Part shown: positions 39,193 through 49,202 of the stretch, piece after piece
Position numbering within the stretch: position 1 is the first letter of the stretch
How the letters are laid out: each line of letters opens with the position of its first letter
Assembly (NCBI RefSeq): GCF_014650435.1
Contig: NZ_BMUY01000002.1
Coordinates: 496,001 to 560,000 of the forward strand
Reading direction: 5' to 3'
DNA from: Streptomyces tendae
Lineage (GTDB): Bacteria; Actinomycetota; Actinomycetes; Streptomycetales; Streptomycetaceae
DNA: 64,000 bases
The notes under the pieces: generated by a model
Database searches by the model: none
Seen by the model: the letters and a program-made list of their open reading frames with translations, nothing else
What the model was told of the DNA's origin: nothing
Program-made: the position numbers and the translations under genes

Positions 39193-40638
39193 GTGCCGAA
39201 CGCCAACGAAGTCAGCCCCAGTGCCCTGAGTCGGGAGCAGCCCCGCGCGGTGAGTGAGCCGCTGCGGATCGCCCCTGTCGCCGACGATCTCGCCCGCCGT
39301 TTTCAGGAGGCCGGATTCTCGCTCGCCCTGGTCGGCGGCTCGGTCCGGGACGCCTTGCTCGGACGGCTCGGCAACGATCTGGACTTCACGACCGACGCCC
39401 GCCCCCAGGACGTACTGAAGATCATGCGTCCTTGGGCCGACGCGGTCTGGGAGGTCGGGATCGCCTTCGGCACGGTCGGGGGGCAGAAGGACGGCTGGCA
39501 GATCGAGGTGACCACCTACCGGTCGGAGGCGTACGACCGCACCTCGCGCAAGCCGGAGGTGTCCTACGGCGACTCCATCGAGGAGGACCTCGTCCGGCGC
39601 GATTTCACGGTGAACGCGATGGCCGTGGCGCTTCCGGAGAAGGCGTTCATCGACCCGCACGGTGGACTCGACGACCTCGCGGCCCGCGTGCTGCGCACCC
39701 CCGGGACTCCCGAGGACTCGTTCTCGGACGACCCGCTCCGGATGATGCGGGCCGCGCGCTTCGCCGCGCAGCTCGACTTCGAGGTGGCGCCTGAGGTCGT
39801 CAAGGCCATGCACGACATGGCCGGGCGCATCGACATCGTCTCGGCCGAGCGGGTCCGGGACGAGCTGAACAAGCTCATCCTCTCCTCGCACCCGCGCAAG
39901 GGCCTGAGTCTGCTGGTGGAGAGCGGCCTCGCCGAACGGGTCCTGCCCGAGCTGCCGGCCCTGCGGCTGGAGCGTGACGAGCACCACCGGCACAAGGACG
40001 TCTACGACCACACGCTGATCGTCCTGGAGCAGGCGATGGCGCTGGAGAGCGACGGACCCGACCTGACCCTTCGCCTGGCCGCCCTGCTGCACGACATCGG
40101 AAAGCCGCGCACCCGTCGCTTCGAGAAGGACGGCAGGGTCTCGTTCCACCACCACGAGGTGGTCGGGGCGAAGATGACGAAGAAGCGCATGCTGGCGCTC
40201 AAGTACTCCAACGAGCTGGTGAAGGACGTCTCGCGCCTGGTCGAGCTCCACCTGCGCTTCCACGGCTACGGCACGGGCGAGTGGACGGACTCCGCGGTCC
40301 GCCGATACGTCCGGGACGCGGGACCGCTGCTCGACCGTCTCCACAAGCTGACGCGGTCGGACTGCACGACGCGCAACAAGCGCAAGGCGACGGCCCTCTC
40401 CCGCGCCTACGACGGCCTGGAGGACCGGATCGCACAGCTTCAGGAGCAGGAGGAGCTGGACGCGATCCGCCCGGACCTGGACGGCAACGAGATCATGGAG
40501 ATCCTCGGCATCCGTCCCGGGCCGGCCGTGGGGCAGGCGTACAAGCACCTGCTGGAGCTTCGCCTGGAGAACGGACCGATGGATCACGACGCGGCAGTGG
40601 CGGCACTCAAGGAGTGGTGGGCCGCTCAGGAGTCGTGA
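39193..40638 (+). CDS. cca: CCA tRNA nucleotidyltransferase with HD domain
   Basis: The 481-aa protein has the class II nucleotidyltransferase motif LVGGSVRDALLGRLGNDLDFTTDA, the RRDFTVNAMA motif, and a C-terminal HD domain (LAALLHDIGKPRT with FHHHEVVGA). It adds or repairs the CCA end of tRNAs. Because some actinobacterial relatives act as poly(A) polymerase, the name pcnB also appears for this locus. GTG 39193 gives the family length. It is divergent from the DUF6049 gene across a 225-bp gap. Confidence 0.93.
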   Translation: MPNANEVSPSALSREQPRAVSEPLRIAPVADDLARRFQEAGFSLALVGGSVRDALLGRLGNDLDFTTDARPQDVLKIMRPWADAVWEVGIAFGTVGGQKDGWQIEVTTYRSEAYDRTSRKPEVSYGDSIEEDLVRRDFTVNAMAVALPEKAFIDPHGGLDDLAARVLRTPGTPEDSFSDDPLRMMRAARFAAQLDFEVAPEVVKAMHDMAGRIDIVSAERVRDELNKLILSSHPRKGLSLLVESGLAERVLPELPALRLERDEHHRHKDVYDHTLIVLEQAMALESDGPDLTLRLAALLHDIGKPRTRRFEKDGRVSFHHHEVVGAKMTKKRMLALKYSNELVKDVSRLVELHLRFHGYGTGEWTDSAVRRYVRDAGPLLDRLHKLTRSDCTTRNKRKATALSRAYDGLEDRIAQLQEQEELDAIRPDLDGNEIMEILGIRPGPAVGQAYKHLLELRLENGPMDHDAAVAALKEWWAAQES

Positions 40639-40654
40639 CCGAAGGTGACGGACA

Positions 40655-40696
40655 GGCGAAGGGGCGATGTTTCACGTGAAACATCGCCCCTTCGCC
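40655..40696. terminator. 42-bp perfect palindrome combining terminator and parS
   Basis: A perfect 42-bp palindrome starts GGCGAAGGGGCGATG and has parS (GTTTCACGTGAAAC, 40669-40682) at its exact centre. It lies between the convergent cca and LppU-like genes, so as RNA it would form a 19-20 bp hairpin on either strand. As DNA it is a ParB site. Confidence 0.9.
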
Positions 40697-40712
40697 GTAG
40701 GGGACTGCGCCC

Positions 40713-41240
40713 TTACTTGTCCTTCAGGCAGAGCAGGAAGTCGCTGCCGCTGCCGCTCTCGGTGTACGAGTACTGGAAGTCCTTGGCCTCTTCCGAGCAC
40801 TTGCTCTCAGCGGTGAGGGCGGAGTAGGAGCCCTTGATCTTGGCCAGCACCACGTACTGGGCCTTCGCGTCACCGCAGTCGACGACCTCGAGGTCCGGGT
40901 TGGTGTCGCTGCTGCTGCCCCGGTGCATGCAGTCGCCGACCGCAGCCGTGTCGGCGTCGTCCCGGCTGGCGATGTAACCGCCGACCGCGACACCCACGAC
41001 GACCACCGCGATGACGATGTTCTTGATCATCTTGAAGCTCGGCTTGCGGCGAGCGGGCTGCGGCGGCACCGGGGCGTACGGCGCACCCTGCTGCGGGAAA
41101 CCGGGCTGACCGGGCTGGCCGGCCTGCTGCGGGAAGCCCGGCTGCCCCTGGGCGTAGGGGTTCTGCCCCTGAGGCTGCTGCGGAGCCTGCGGCTGGTTCT
41201 GCGCGAACGGGTTGCCCTGAGGCGGCGGCTGGGTGGTCAC
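40713..41240 (-). CDS. LppU/SCO3897-like membrane-anchored protein
   Basis: The 175-aa protein has a Gln/Pro/Gly-rich cytoplasmic N-terminus (about 75 residues with repeated QPGFPQQ), one membrane segment (MIKNIVIAVVVVGVAVGGYIA) and an outside domain. That domain has four cysteines in the LppU pattern (VGDCMHRG, VVDCGDA, SKCSEE, LLCLKD). GTG 41240 starts it. The family is found near wall genes in actinobacteria and its role is unknown. Confidence 0.82.
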   Translation of the reverse strand: MTTQPPPQGNPFAQNQPQAPQQPQGQNPYAQGQPGFPQQAGQPGQPGFPQQGAPYAPVPPQPARRKPSFKMIKNIVIAVVVVGVAVGGYIASRDDADTAAVGDCMHRGSSSDTNPDLEVVDCGDAKAQYVVLAKIKGSYSALTAESKCSEEAKDFQYSYTESGSGSDFLLCLKDK

Positions 41241-41346
41241 TGGGGGTCCCCCTGGAATAGGTGCGTGTCGCGGACATGCCGCGAGATAAGACGCACGTAA
41301 GCTACCGGGTCCCACTGACAACTCTGTAGTCCAGTGAGGCTCTGTG

Positions 41347-42624
41347 TCACTGATGTGACACATACCGGCTCTCAAACTGGGCCATAGCCACCGCAACCAT
41401 TCCGTAGATCGCGGAGACGGTCACGACCAGCGGTACCGATCGCCCGTCGGGCGGCAGCATGAGCGCTGCCACTCCGGCCGCGCCGACGAAGGCCACGTTG
41501 AACAGCACGTCGTAGACGGAGAAGATCCGGCCGCGGAAGGTGTCGTCGACCGAGGACTGCACGACCGTGTCGGTCGCGATCTTCGCCCCCTGCGTCGTCA
41601 GGCCCAGCACGAACGCGGCGGCGAGCAGGGGCGCCGTGACGAACGGCAGGCCCAGCGCCGGCACCAGCACGGTGGCGACCGCCGCGCAGACGGCCATCCA
41701 GCGACCGGGGCCGAGCCGTCCCGCCGCCCAGGGAGTGACCACCGCCGCCGCGAAGAATCCGGCTCCGGAGACCCCCAGCGCGAGCCCCAGCAGGGCCAGC
41801 CCCTCCTCCGTGTCCGAGGTCAGGGAGTATCGGCACAGCATCAGCAGCATGACCAGCAGGGCGCCGTAGCAGAACCGCATCAGCGTCATGGCGGCCAGCG
41901 CCCAGGCTGCTTCCCGGCGGGCGGGCGCGGCGAGATGGCGTACGCCCGCCACCAGGTCGCGGGCGGTACCGGTGAGCGCCGAGGCGAGTGTGGGCGGCAC
42001 CCGTGCCGGGTCCGGGCCGAGCAGCTCCACGGCGATCCGCAGCGACGCCAGTGCCCCGCACAGGTAGAGGCCGGCGCCGAGCAGCACCACGGCGGCGTCG
42101 GAGTCCGAGACCGCGAGGCGCACGACGAACGCGAGGCCACCGCCGGCCGTGGCCGCCAGGGTCCCGGCCGTCGGGGAGAGCGAGTTGGCGATCACCAGCC
42201 GCTCGGCGTCGACCACCCGGGGCAGCGCCGCGGACAGGCCGGCGAGCACGAAACGGTTGACGGCCGTGACACAGAGGGCCGAGACGTAGAAGAGCCAGTC
42301 GGGGACGGAAGCGATCATCAGCACCGCCGTCACCGAGGCCAGTACGGCACGCAGCAGGTTGCCGTACAGGAAGACCTGGCGGCGTCGCCAGCGGTCCAGC
42401 AGCACACCCGCGAAGGGCCCCACCAGAGAGTAGGGGAGCAGCAGGACCGCCATCGCGGAGGCGATCGCGGCCGGCGAGGTCTGCTTCTCCGGGGAGAAGA
42501 CGACGTAGGTGGCGAGCGCGACCTGGTAGACACCGTCGGCGCCCTGGGAGAGCAGGCGAACGGCGAGCAGGTGCCGAAACCCCTTCAGACGCAGCAGGAT
42601 GCGCAGGTCACGGACGACGGCCAT
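41347..42624 (-). CDS. Major facilitator superfamily permease
   Basis: The 425-aa protein has about 12 hydrophobic segments and the MFS loop motif GVLLDRWRRRQVFLYGNLLRA between segments 2 and 3. It looks like the MFS_3/enterobactin-exporter type, without a clear substrate. ATG 42624 is the start; longer versions would cross the terminator of the inositol synthase gene. Confidence 0.85.
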   Translation of the reverse strand: MAVVRDLRILLRLKGFRHLLAVRLLSQGADGVYQVALATYVVFSPEKQTSPAAIASAMAVLLLPYSLVGPFAGVLLDRWRRRQVFLYGNLLRAVLASVTAVLMIASVPDWLFYVSALCVTAVNRFVLAGLSAALPRVVDAERLVIANSLSPTAGTLAATAGGGLAFVVRLAVSDSDAAVVLLGAGLYLCGALASLRIAVELLGPDPARVPPTLASALTGTARDLVAGVRHLAAPARREAAWALAAMTLMRFCYGALLVMLLMLCRYSLTSDTEEGLALLGLALGVSGAGFFAAAVVTPWAAGRLGPGRWMAVCAAVATVLVPALGLPFVTAPLLAAAFVLGLTTQGAKIATDTVVQSSVDDTFRGRIFSVYDVLFNVAFVGAAGVAALMLPPDGRSVPLVVTVSAIYGMVAVAMAQFESRYVSHQ

Positions 42625-42649
42625 GGGGCACAGCCTCACATACGGGAAA

Positions 42650-42677
42650 GGTCCCCGGGTCATGCGACCCGGGGACC
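42650..42677 (-). terminator. Terminator after inositol-phosphate synthase
   Basis: GGTCCCCGGGTC (42650-42661) and GACCCGGGGACC (42666-42677) form a perfect 12-bp stem with a 4-nt loop, 26 bp past the ino1 stop on the minus strand. Confidence 0.8.
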
Positions 42678-42703
42678 CTCGGCAGACCGGGGTCAGCGGC
42701 TTG

Positions 42704-43786
42704 TCAGCGCTCGACCTCGCCCGCGATGAACTTCTCGACGTTGGCGCGGGCCTCGTCATCGAAGTACTGGACCGGCGGGGACTTCATGAAGTAGCTCGAC
42801 GCCGACAGGATCGGGCCGCCGATGCCGCGGTCCTTGGCGATCTTCGCGGCGCGCAGCGCGTCGATGATGACGCCGGCCGAGTTCGGGGAGTCCCAGACCT
42901 CGAGCTTGTACTCCAGGTTCAGCGGGACGTCACCGAAGGCGCGGCCCTCGAGGCGGACGTAGGCCCACTTGCGGTCGTCCAGCCAGGCGACGTAGTCGGA
43001 CGGGCCGATGTGGACGTTGTCCGCACCCAGGTCGCGGTCGGGGATCTGGGAGGTGACGGCCTGCGTCTTGGAGATCTTCTTGGACTCCAGGCGCTCGCGC
43101 TCGAGCATGTTCTTGAAGTCCATGTTGCCGCCGACGTTCAACTGCATCGTGCGGTCCAGGACGACGCCCCTGTCCTCGAACAGCTTCGCCATGACGCGGT
43201 GCGTGATGGTGGCGCCGACCTGCGACTTGATGTCGTCGCCGACGATCGGGACGCCCGCCTCGGTGAACTTGTCGGCCCACTCCTTGGTGCCGGCGATGAA
43301 GACCGGGAGGGCGTTGACGAAGGCGACCTTGGCGTCGATGGCGCACTGGGCGTAGTACTTCGCCGCGGCCTCGGAACCGACGGGCAGGTAGCAGACGAGG
43401 ACGTCGACCTGCTTGTCCTTGAGGACCTGGACGACGTCGACCGGCGCCTCGGCGGACTCCTCGATGGTCTGGCGGTAGTACTTGCCGAGACCGTCGTGCG
43501 TGTGGCCGCGCTGGACCTGGACGCCGCTGTTCGGCACGTCGCAGATCTTGATGGTGTTGTTCTCGGAGGCGCCGATGGCGTCCGCGAGGTCCAGGCCGAC
43601 CTTCTTGGCGTCCACGTCGAAGGCGGCGACGAACTCGATGTCACTGACGTGGTAGTCGCCGAACTGGACGTGCATCAGGCCGGGGACCTTGGCCGCCGGG
43701 TCGGCGTCCTTGTAGTACTCGACGCCCTGCACCAGCGATGCGGCGCAGTTGCCCACACCGACGATGGCTACGCGAACCGAACCCAT
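42704..43786 (-). CDS. ino1: Inositol-3-phosphate synthase
   Basis: The 360-aa protein begins [27 protein letters not shown] with the NAD motif GVGNCA. It contains [11 protein letters not shown] and [11 protein letters not shown] of the MIPS family. It turns glucose 6-phosphate into myo-inositol 1-phosphate, the precursor of phosphatidylinositol and mycothiol in actinobacteria. ATG 43786 has GGGAG 8 bp upstream. It follows the PadR gene by 44 bp on the same strand, so that regulator may control it. Confidence 0.95.
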   Translation of the reverse strand: MGSVRVAIVGVGNCAASLVQGVEYYKDADPAAKVPGLMHVQFGDYHVSDIEFVAAFDVDAKKVGLDLADAIGASENNTIKICDVPNSGVQVQRGHTHDGLGKYYRQTIEESAEAPVDVVQVLKDKQVDVLVCYLPVGSEAAAKYYAQCAIDAKVAFVNALPVFIAGTKEWADKFTEAGVPIVGDDIKSQVGATITHRVMAKLFEDRGVVLDRTMQLNVGGNMDFKNMLERERLESKKISKTQAVTSQIPDRDLGADNVHIGPSDYVAWLDDRKWAYVRLEGRAFGDVPLNLEYKLEVWDSPNSAGVIIDALRAAKIAKDRGIGGPILSASSYFMKSPPVQYFDDEARANVEKFIAGEVER

Positions 43787-43830
43787 TCCGGTTGCTCCCT
43801 GTGTGTACGAGTGAGGCCCTGACTGGGCGC

Positions 43831-44508
43831 TCACGTGGCGGTGTCGCCGGGCGTATCCGGCCGGGGGTCGTCCCCCGGCCGGGGCAGGCCGCCCGTCGCT
43901 CCAGATGTCGTGTCCTGTTGAGCGGTCCCCTCGGCGGCGGAACCCCTGAGGTCCCGCCCCGCCCGCTCGCTCTCGATGAGCTCGTTCAGCCAGCGCACTT
44001 CGCGCTCCACGGACTCCATTCCGTGGCGCTGCAGCTCAAGCGTGTAGTCGTCGAGTCGCTCCCGGGTGCGGGCCAGGGAGGCCCGCATCTTCTCCAGGCG
44101 CTCCTCCAGCCGACTGCGCCGGCCCTCGAGCACGCGCATGCGTACGTCTCGCGACGTCTGGCCGAAGAACGCGAAGCGAGCGGCGAAGGTCTCGTCCTCG
44201 TACGCGTCCGGGCCCGTCTGGGAGAGGAGCTGCTCGAAATGTTCCTTGCCGTCGGCCGTCAACCGGTAGACGATCTTGGCGCGGCGTCCCGTGAGGGAAG
44301 CGGCGGCCTCGCCGACGTTCCCCGGTTCCTCGATCAACCAGCCGTTGGCGACCAGCGTCTTGAGGCAGGGGTAGAGCGTCCCGTAGCTGAACGCCCGGAA
44401 CACACCCAGTGACGTGTTGAGCCGTTTACGCAGCTCATAGCCGTGCATCGGGGACTCGCGGAGCAGGCCGAGTACGGCGAACTCGAGGATGCCGGATCTC
44501 CGGCTCAT
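43831..44508 (-). CDS. PadR-family transcriptional regulator
   Basis: The 225-aa protein has a PadR winged helix ([52 protein letters not shown]), a coiled-coil dimerisation helix (about 125-175, [28 protein letters not shown]) and a disordered tail. It belongs to the larger PadR subgroup. A perfect palindrome just before its start is its likely operator, implying self-control and control of the following ino1. Confidence 0.9.
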   Translation of the reverse strand: MSRRSGILEFAVLGLLRESPMHGYELRKRLNTSLGVFRAFSYGTLYPCLKTLVANGWLIEEPGNVGEAAASLTGRRAKIVYRLTADGKEHFEQLLSQTGPDAYEDETFAARFAFFGQTSRDVRMRVLEGRRSRLEERLEKMRASLARTRERLDDYTLELQRHGMESVEREVRWLNELIESERAGRDLRGSAAEGTAQQDTTSGATGGLPRPGDDPRPDTPGDTAT

Positions 44509-44534
44509 CGTCGCCTCCTCTCGCCTTATGCCGC

Positions 44535-44561
44535 GCTGATGTATCGAGTCGATACATCAGC
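44535..44561. promoter_or_regulatory. PadR operator palindrome
   Basis: GCTGATGTATCGA and TCGATACATCAGC are perfect 13-bp arms around a single G. It contains the ATGT...ACAT core typical of PadR sites and lies 27 bp upstream of the padR start. Confidence 0.85.
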
Positions 44562-44859
44562 ACGATAGAACGCCCTTCTGCGTGCGACAAGGGGGGAACT
44601 GGTGAACGGGATCACATCACGGTTTCATCGCGAGCAAGTTGCCTGATTTGAGGTGAACTTCGGGCCGCGGGGGTTTTGACGGTGCGTAGTGTGTGCGCCA
44701 TGCAGACCACCGGGAACCGAGTGACGTCTGGGGGCGTCCCTGTCCCCGGTGCAGTACGGGTGAATGCGGAAGGGGCCGCATCCGTACTTCGGGGGGACCG
44801 GAAACCAGCCGCCTTTACCAGGCGCGCAAAGGTGCGCCTGCCCGAGGAGTAGTCGTTCG
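44562..44859. other. Divergent gap between padR and the PBP gene
   Basis: This 298-bp stretch holds the likely PBP promoter (own entry at 44713-44738) and its leader. A TTGACG near 44677 may be a second -35. No gene is seen. Confidence 0.5.
44713..44738 (+). promoter_or_regulatory. ECF-type promoter candidate for the PBP gene
   Basis: GGAACC (44713-44718) and CGTC (44735-44738) are separated by 16 bp, the spacing of many ECF sigma promoters including envelope-stress ones (SigE or SigM type). It lies 122 bp before the PBP start. Confidence 0.5.
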
Positions 44860-47556
44860 ATGAGCGAGCACCGTCGCAAACCGCCGCAGCCGCAGGGAGG
44901 CGGACGTGCCGCGGCCCGACGCGGTCAGTCCGGCTCGTCCTCCGGCCGCCGTGCGGCACCGCGAGGCGCCACAGGGTCGCCGTCCGGCTCTTACGGTCCG
45001 GAGAACGAGGAGCGTGCGTACGGCAGCCGCGCCGAGGCCCGGCGCGCGGCACAGCGGAGCGGGGGCGGCCGTCGCAGAGCGGCCGAGCCCGGCCGCGGCC
45101 GGCGAGGGGCGCCCGGCGGCTCGGCAGGGCCCGGACGAGGACGCGCCGCAGCGCCCGGCAAGAAGCGCATGATCGACTACCCGCGTCACGACAGGGACGG
45201 CTGGCAACGCTGGGTGCCGTCCTGGCGGCTCGTCTCCGGTCTGTGCATCGCGTTCTTCGGCTGCCTCGTGGGTGCGGCCGGTCTCGCGTACGCCATGGTG
45301 AGCGTCCCCGTCATCGACGAGAGCGCCACGGCGCAGAACAACGTCTACTACTGGGCCGACAACACCCAGATGGTGGCCACGGGCGGTGACCGCAACCGCC
45401 AGAGCGTCGATCTCTCGCAGATCCCGAAGGCGATGCGCAACGCCGTCATCTCGCAGGAGAACAAGACGTTCTATTCCGACAGCGGCATCGACCCCAAGGG
45501 CATCGCCCGCGCCGTGTTCAACATGGCCAAGGGCGGTGAGACGCAGGGTGGCTCCACCATCACCCAGCAGTACGTCAAGAACGCGATGCTGAACGACCAG
45601 TCGCAGACGATCTCCCGCAAGGTCAAGGAGATCTTCGTCTCGATCAAGGTCGGCACCGACGTCTCCAAGGACGACATCCTCGCGGGCTATCTGAACTCCG
45701 CCTACTACGGTCGCGGCGCCTACGGCATCCAGGCGGCGGCACGGGCGTACTTCAACGTCGACGCCGTCGACCTCAACCCGGGACAGTGCGCCTTCCTGTC
45801 GGCGGTGCTCAAGGGCGCCACCTACTACGACCCGGCGGGCTCGGTGTCGATCGACCCGACGGGGGCCACGCCGGAGGCCAACAAGAAGCGGGCCCTTTCC
45901 CAGATGCAGGACACCCTCGACAAGATGGTGGAGTACGGGCATCTGAGTCAGGCGGAACGGGCCAAGTACCCCGAGCTCCCCACCACGCAGAACCCGCAGT
46001 CGAACGCGAAGCTGGGCGGCCAGATCGGCTACCTCGTCAGGCTCGCCAAGTCTTCCGTGCTCAAGAGCGGCAAGGTGACGGAGCAGCAGCTGGAGAAGGG
46101 CGGCTACTCCATCTACACGACCTTCGACAAGAAGAAGGTCGACGAGATGGAGAAGGCGGTCCAGAAGGTCTACAAGGAGAAGATCGACCCCAAGAAGCGA
46201 CCCGAGACGGACACCCACGTCCAGTTCGGCGGGGCGTCCATCGACACCCGGACCGGGGCGATCAAGGCCATCTACGGCGGTGAGGACGCCACCAAGCACT
46301 TCACCAACAACGCCGACGTCACCGGTGCCCAGGTTGGTTCGACCTTCAAGCCGTTCGTGCTCTCGGCGGCGATGAAGTGGGGCGTGCGCGACCCGGACCT
46401 CGGCCAGGTCCAGGCCCAGGACGAGCGCACCGTCGTCTCCCCGAAGAGCCTCTACAGCGGCGAGAACAACCTCAAGATCAACAACTACGACGGGTCGATC
46501 TGGGAGAACGAGAAGGGCGAACAGTGGCGTCAGGAAAATGACGGCCAGGATTCGATCGGTGACCCGCCGGACTACAAGATCGACCTCCGTGAGGCGATGC
46601 GGGAGTCGGTGAACTCCGCCTATGTGCAGCTCGGCATGGACGTCGGCCTGGACAAGGTGAAGGAGGCCGCCGTCGACGCGGGGCTTCTGGAGGACAGCCT
46701 GACGGGCGCCAGCTTCCCGTCCTTCTCCCTCGGTATCTCGGACCCCAGCGCCATCCGCATGGCGGGCGCGTACGCCACCTTCGCGGAAAGCGGCAAGCAG
46801 CGCGAGCCGTATTCCGTCACGAAGGTGACGAACAGGAACGGCACGATCTACACGCACAAGGTCGAGGAGAAGCAGGCATTCACAGCGAAGGTCGCGGACA
46901 ACGTCACGGACGTCCTGAAGACCGTCGTTGACAAGGGCACGGGCACCAACGCCCAGCTCCCCGGCCGCGAGGTGGCGGGCAAGACCGGTACCACCGACGG
47001 CAACAAGTCCGCCTGGTTCGTCGGCTACACCCCGCAGCTGTCGACCGCGATCAGCATGTACCGCTATCCGGACGACGAGACCATCAAGGACCGCACGTTC
47101 CTGGAGATGTACGGAACGGGTGGCGAGAAGCAGATCCACGGTGCCTCCTTCCCGTCCACGATCTGGCAGGACTACATGTCGGACGCGGTCAAGGGCATGA
47201 AGGTGGAGAAGTTCCCGGAGCCGGAGCCCATCGGCGAGGTCGTCAACGACGAGCCGTCGCCGACCCCGACGCCCTCCCCCTCCCCCTCTGCTTCCGAGAC
47301 CGAGGAGGTCACCCCGTCGCCGACTCCGTCGCCCAGCGACACGGGGACCAGCCCCTCGCCTTCCGCAACTGAGACGTGCGGCGTCTGGGACTGGAACTGC
47401 GACGACGGGAGCAACGCCGGCAACGGCAACGCGGGCACCGGCCCAGGCGGCTCCGAGGGCAGCGAATCGCCATCCCCATCGGCCAGCGAGACGGAGGGAG
47501 ACGGCGACAACAACGGAAACAGCCGTGGAAACTCCATCTTGGGGCCAAACGGCTAG
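44860..47556 (+). CDS. Class A penicillin-binding protein
   Basis: The 898-aa protein has a basic disordered N-terminus, one membrane segment (about 124-150), a GT51 glycosyltransferase domain (catalytic Glu200 in SQENKTF, then GGSTITQQYVKNAML) and a transpeptidase domain. Active-site motifs are S494TFK497, S583VN585 and K708TG710. It polymerises and cross-links peptidoglycan outside the membrane. The C-terminal 110 residues are a Ser/Thr/Pro/Glu- and Gly-rich tail. ATG 44860 follows CGAGGAG. Confidence 0.95.
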   Translation: MSEHRRKPPQPQGGGRAAARRGQSGSSSGRRAAPRGATGSPSGSYGPENEERAYGSRAEARRAAQRSGGGRRRAAEPGRGRRGAPGGSAGPGRGRAAAPGKKRMIDYPRHDRDGWQRWVPSWRLVSGLCIAFFGCLVGAAGLAYAMVSVPVIDESATAQNNVYYWADNTQMVATGGDRNRQSVDLSQIPKAMRNAVISQENKTFYSDSGIDPKGIARAVFNMAKGGETQGGSTITQQYVKNAMLNDQSQTISRKVKEIFVSIKVGTDVSKDDILAGYLNSAYYGRGAYGIQAAARAYFNVDAVDLNPGQCAFLSAVLKGATYYDPAGSVSIDPTGATPEANKKRALSQMQDTLDKMVEYGHLSQAERAKYPELPTTQNPQSNAKLGGQIGYLVRLAKSSVLKSGKVTEQQLEKGGYSIYTTFDKKKVDEMEKAVQKVYKEKIDPKKRPETDTHVQFGGASIDTRTGAIKAIYGGEDATKHFTNNADVTGAQVGSTFKPFVLSAAMKWGVRDPDLGQVQAQDERTVVSPKSLYSGENNLKINNYDGSIWENEKGEQWRQENDGQDSIGDPPDYKIDLREAMRESVNSAYVQLGMDVGLDKVKEAAVDAGLLEDSLTGASFPSFSLGISDPSAIRMAGAYATFAESGKQREPYSVTKVTNRNGTIYTHKVEEKQAFTAKVADNVTDVLKTVVDKGTGTNAQLPGREVAGKTGTTDGNKSAWFVGYTPQLSTAISMYRYPDDETIKDRTFLEMYGTGGEKQIHGASFPSTIWQDYMSDAVKGMKVEKFPEPEPIGEVVNDEPSPTPTPSPSPSASETEEVTPSPTPSPSDTGTSPSPSATETCGVWDWNCDDGSNAGNGNAGTGPGGSEGSESPSPSASETEGDGDNNGNSRGNSILGPNG

Positions 47557-47579
47557 CTGTTCCCGGAGTCGCCGAGAAT

Positions 47580-47619
47580 GGGTGTTTCACGTGAAACACC
47601 CGCAAGTTTCACGTGAAAC
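47580..47619. promoter_or_regulatory. Pair of parS sites after the PBP gene
   Basis: Two perfect GTTTCACGTGAAAC sites lie at 47584-47597 and 47606-47619, 22 bp apart. The first is the centre of a 22-bp palindrome (GGGTG... at 47580-47601) that could end the PBP transcript. Confidence 0.93.
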
Positions 47620-47690
47620 AGGGGCCGCCGCATCCACGAGGGTGCGGCGGCCCCGGCGTGTTCTCAGCCGTGTACGGCAGGATGTGCCCC

Positions 47691-49190
47691 ATGCCCAGTG
47701 CAGAATCGACGCCAGCGAGCGTGCACGAGCCGGACCCGGTGCGGCCGACCAGGGAAGACACGGTCGCCGCAGCCGGCAGCGAGCTGATCGGCGGCCCGCT
47801 GGGCCGACGTGCCCTGCTCGGGACGTCCTGGTGGACCCCCGTGCGTGTGATCGCGCTCGTGGCGATCGGCATGTTCGCCCTAGGACTGGTCCAGAAGGCA
47901 CCTTGCTACAACGGTGCCTGGTTCTTCGGGGCCAGCTCCCAGTACACACACGCGTGCTACTCGGACATCCCGCACCTCTACCAGGGACGCGGGTTCGTCG
48001 ACGGGCTCGTGCCGTACTTCGACAAGCTCCCCGGCGACATGGAGTACCTGGAGTACCCCGTGCTGACCGGCCTGTTCATGGAGGTCGCGTCCTGGCTCAC
48101 TCCGGGCAGCGGCACCATCCAGGACCAGGAGCAGTGGTACTGGATGGTCAACGCCGGGATGCTCATGGTCTGTGCGGCCGTCATCGCGGTCTGCGTGACC
48201 CGCACGCACACCCGGCGCCCCTGGGACGGTCTGCTGGTCGCCCTGGCCCCCGCCTTCGCGCTGACCGCCACCGTCAACTGGGACCTCCTGGCGGTCGCCC
48301 TGACAGCCGCCGCCGTTCTCATGTGGTCCCGGGAGCGCCCGCTGGCCTTCGGTGTACTGCTGGGCCTCGCGACGGCCGCCAAGCTCTATCCCTTCCTGAT
48401 CCTCGGCCCCCTGCTCGTCCTGTGCTGGCGGGCGGGCAAATGGCGGGCGTTCGGAACAGCACTGGGAGGCGCGGCCGTCGCCTGGCTCGTGGTGAACCTG
48501 CCGGTGATGCTCTTCGCCTTTGACGGCTGGTCGAAGTTCTACACGTTCAGCCAGGAACGCGGTGTGGATTTCGGATCGTTCTGGCTGATCCTGGGGCAGA
48601 ACTCCGACAACCCGCTCAGCACCGAGACCGTCAACACCCTCGCCACACTTCTCATGCTGCTGTGCTGCGGCGCCATCGCGGCACTCACGCTGACCGCACC
48701 CCGGCGCCCGCGGTTCGCCCAGCTCGCCTTCCTGATCGTCGCTGCGTTCATCCTCACCAACAAGGTCTACTCACCGCAGTACGTGCTCTGGCTGGTGCCG
48801 CTGGCCGCGCTGGCCCGGCCGAAGTGGCGGGACTTCCTGATCTGGCAGGCGTGCGAGGTGGCGTACTTCCTCGGCATCTGGATGTACCTCGCCTACACGA
48901 CCAGCGGCGACGCCCACAAGGGCCTGCCGACGGACGGCTACCACTGGGCCATCGGCCTGCACCTGCTGGGAACGCTGTTCCTCTGCGCCATGGTGGTGCG
49001 CGACATCCTGATGCCGGACCGGGACCCCGTCCGGCGGACGGGCGACGACGATCCCTCGGGCGGAGTGCTGGACGGTGCCCAGGACGTCTTCGTGCTGGGG
49101 CCCGCGGCTCGCACCGAGCAGCCCGCGGCCCACTTCGAGGGGCCTGAGGTGCACTGGGGCAAGGGCCGTCAGCCGAACAGTTCGCTCTGA
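47691..49190 (+). CDS. GT87-like membrane glycosyltransferase (DUF2029)
   Basis: The 499-aa protein has about 10-12 hydrophobic segments. An N-terminal outer loop carries YFDKLPGDMEYLEYPVLTGLFME, where the acidic EYP motif is typical of GT-C/DUF2029 mannosyltransferases using polyprenyl-phosphate sugars. A hydrophilic tail of about 55 residues follows. ATG 47691 has AGGATG upstream. It may build envelope glycans, but acceptor and sugar are unknown. Confidence 0.85.
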   Translation: MPSAESTPASVHEPDPVRPTREDTVAAAGSELIGGPLGRRALLGTSWWTPVRVIALVAIGMFALGLVQKAPCYNGAWFFGASSQYTHACYSDIPHLYQGRGFVDGLVPYFDKLPGDMEYLEYPVLTGLFMEVASWLTPGSGTIQDQEQWYWMVNAGMLMVCAAVIAVCVTRTHTRRPWDGLLVALAPAFALTATVNWDLLAVALTAAAVLMWSRERPLAFGVLLGLATAAKLYPFLILGPLLVLCWRAGKWRAFGTALGGAAVAWLVVNLPVMLFAFDGWSKFYTFSQERGVDFGSFWLILGQNSDNPLSTETVNTLATLLMLLCCGAIAALTLTAPRRPRFAQLAFLIVAAFILTNKVYSPQYVLWLVPLAALARPKWRDFLIWQACEVAYFLGIWMYLAYTTSGDAHKGLPTDGYHWAIGLHLLGTLFLCAMVVRDILMPDRDPVRRTGDDDPSGGVLDGAQDVFVLGPAARTEQPAAHFEGPEVHWGKGRQPNSSL

Positions 49191-49202
49191 GTGAACGTGC
49201 GA

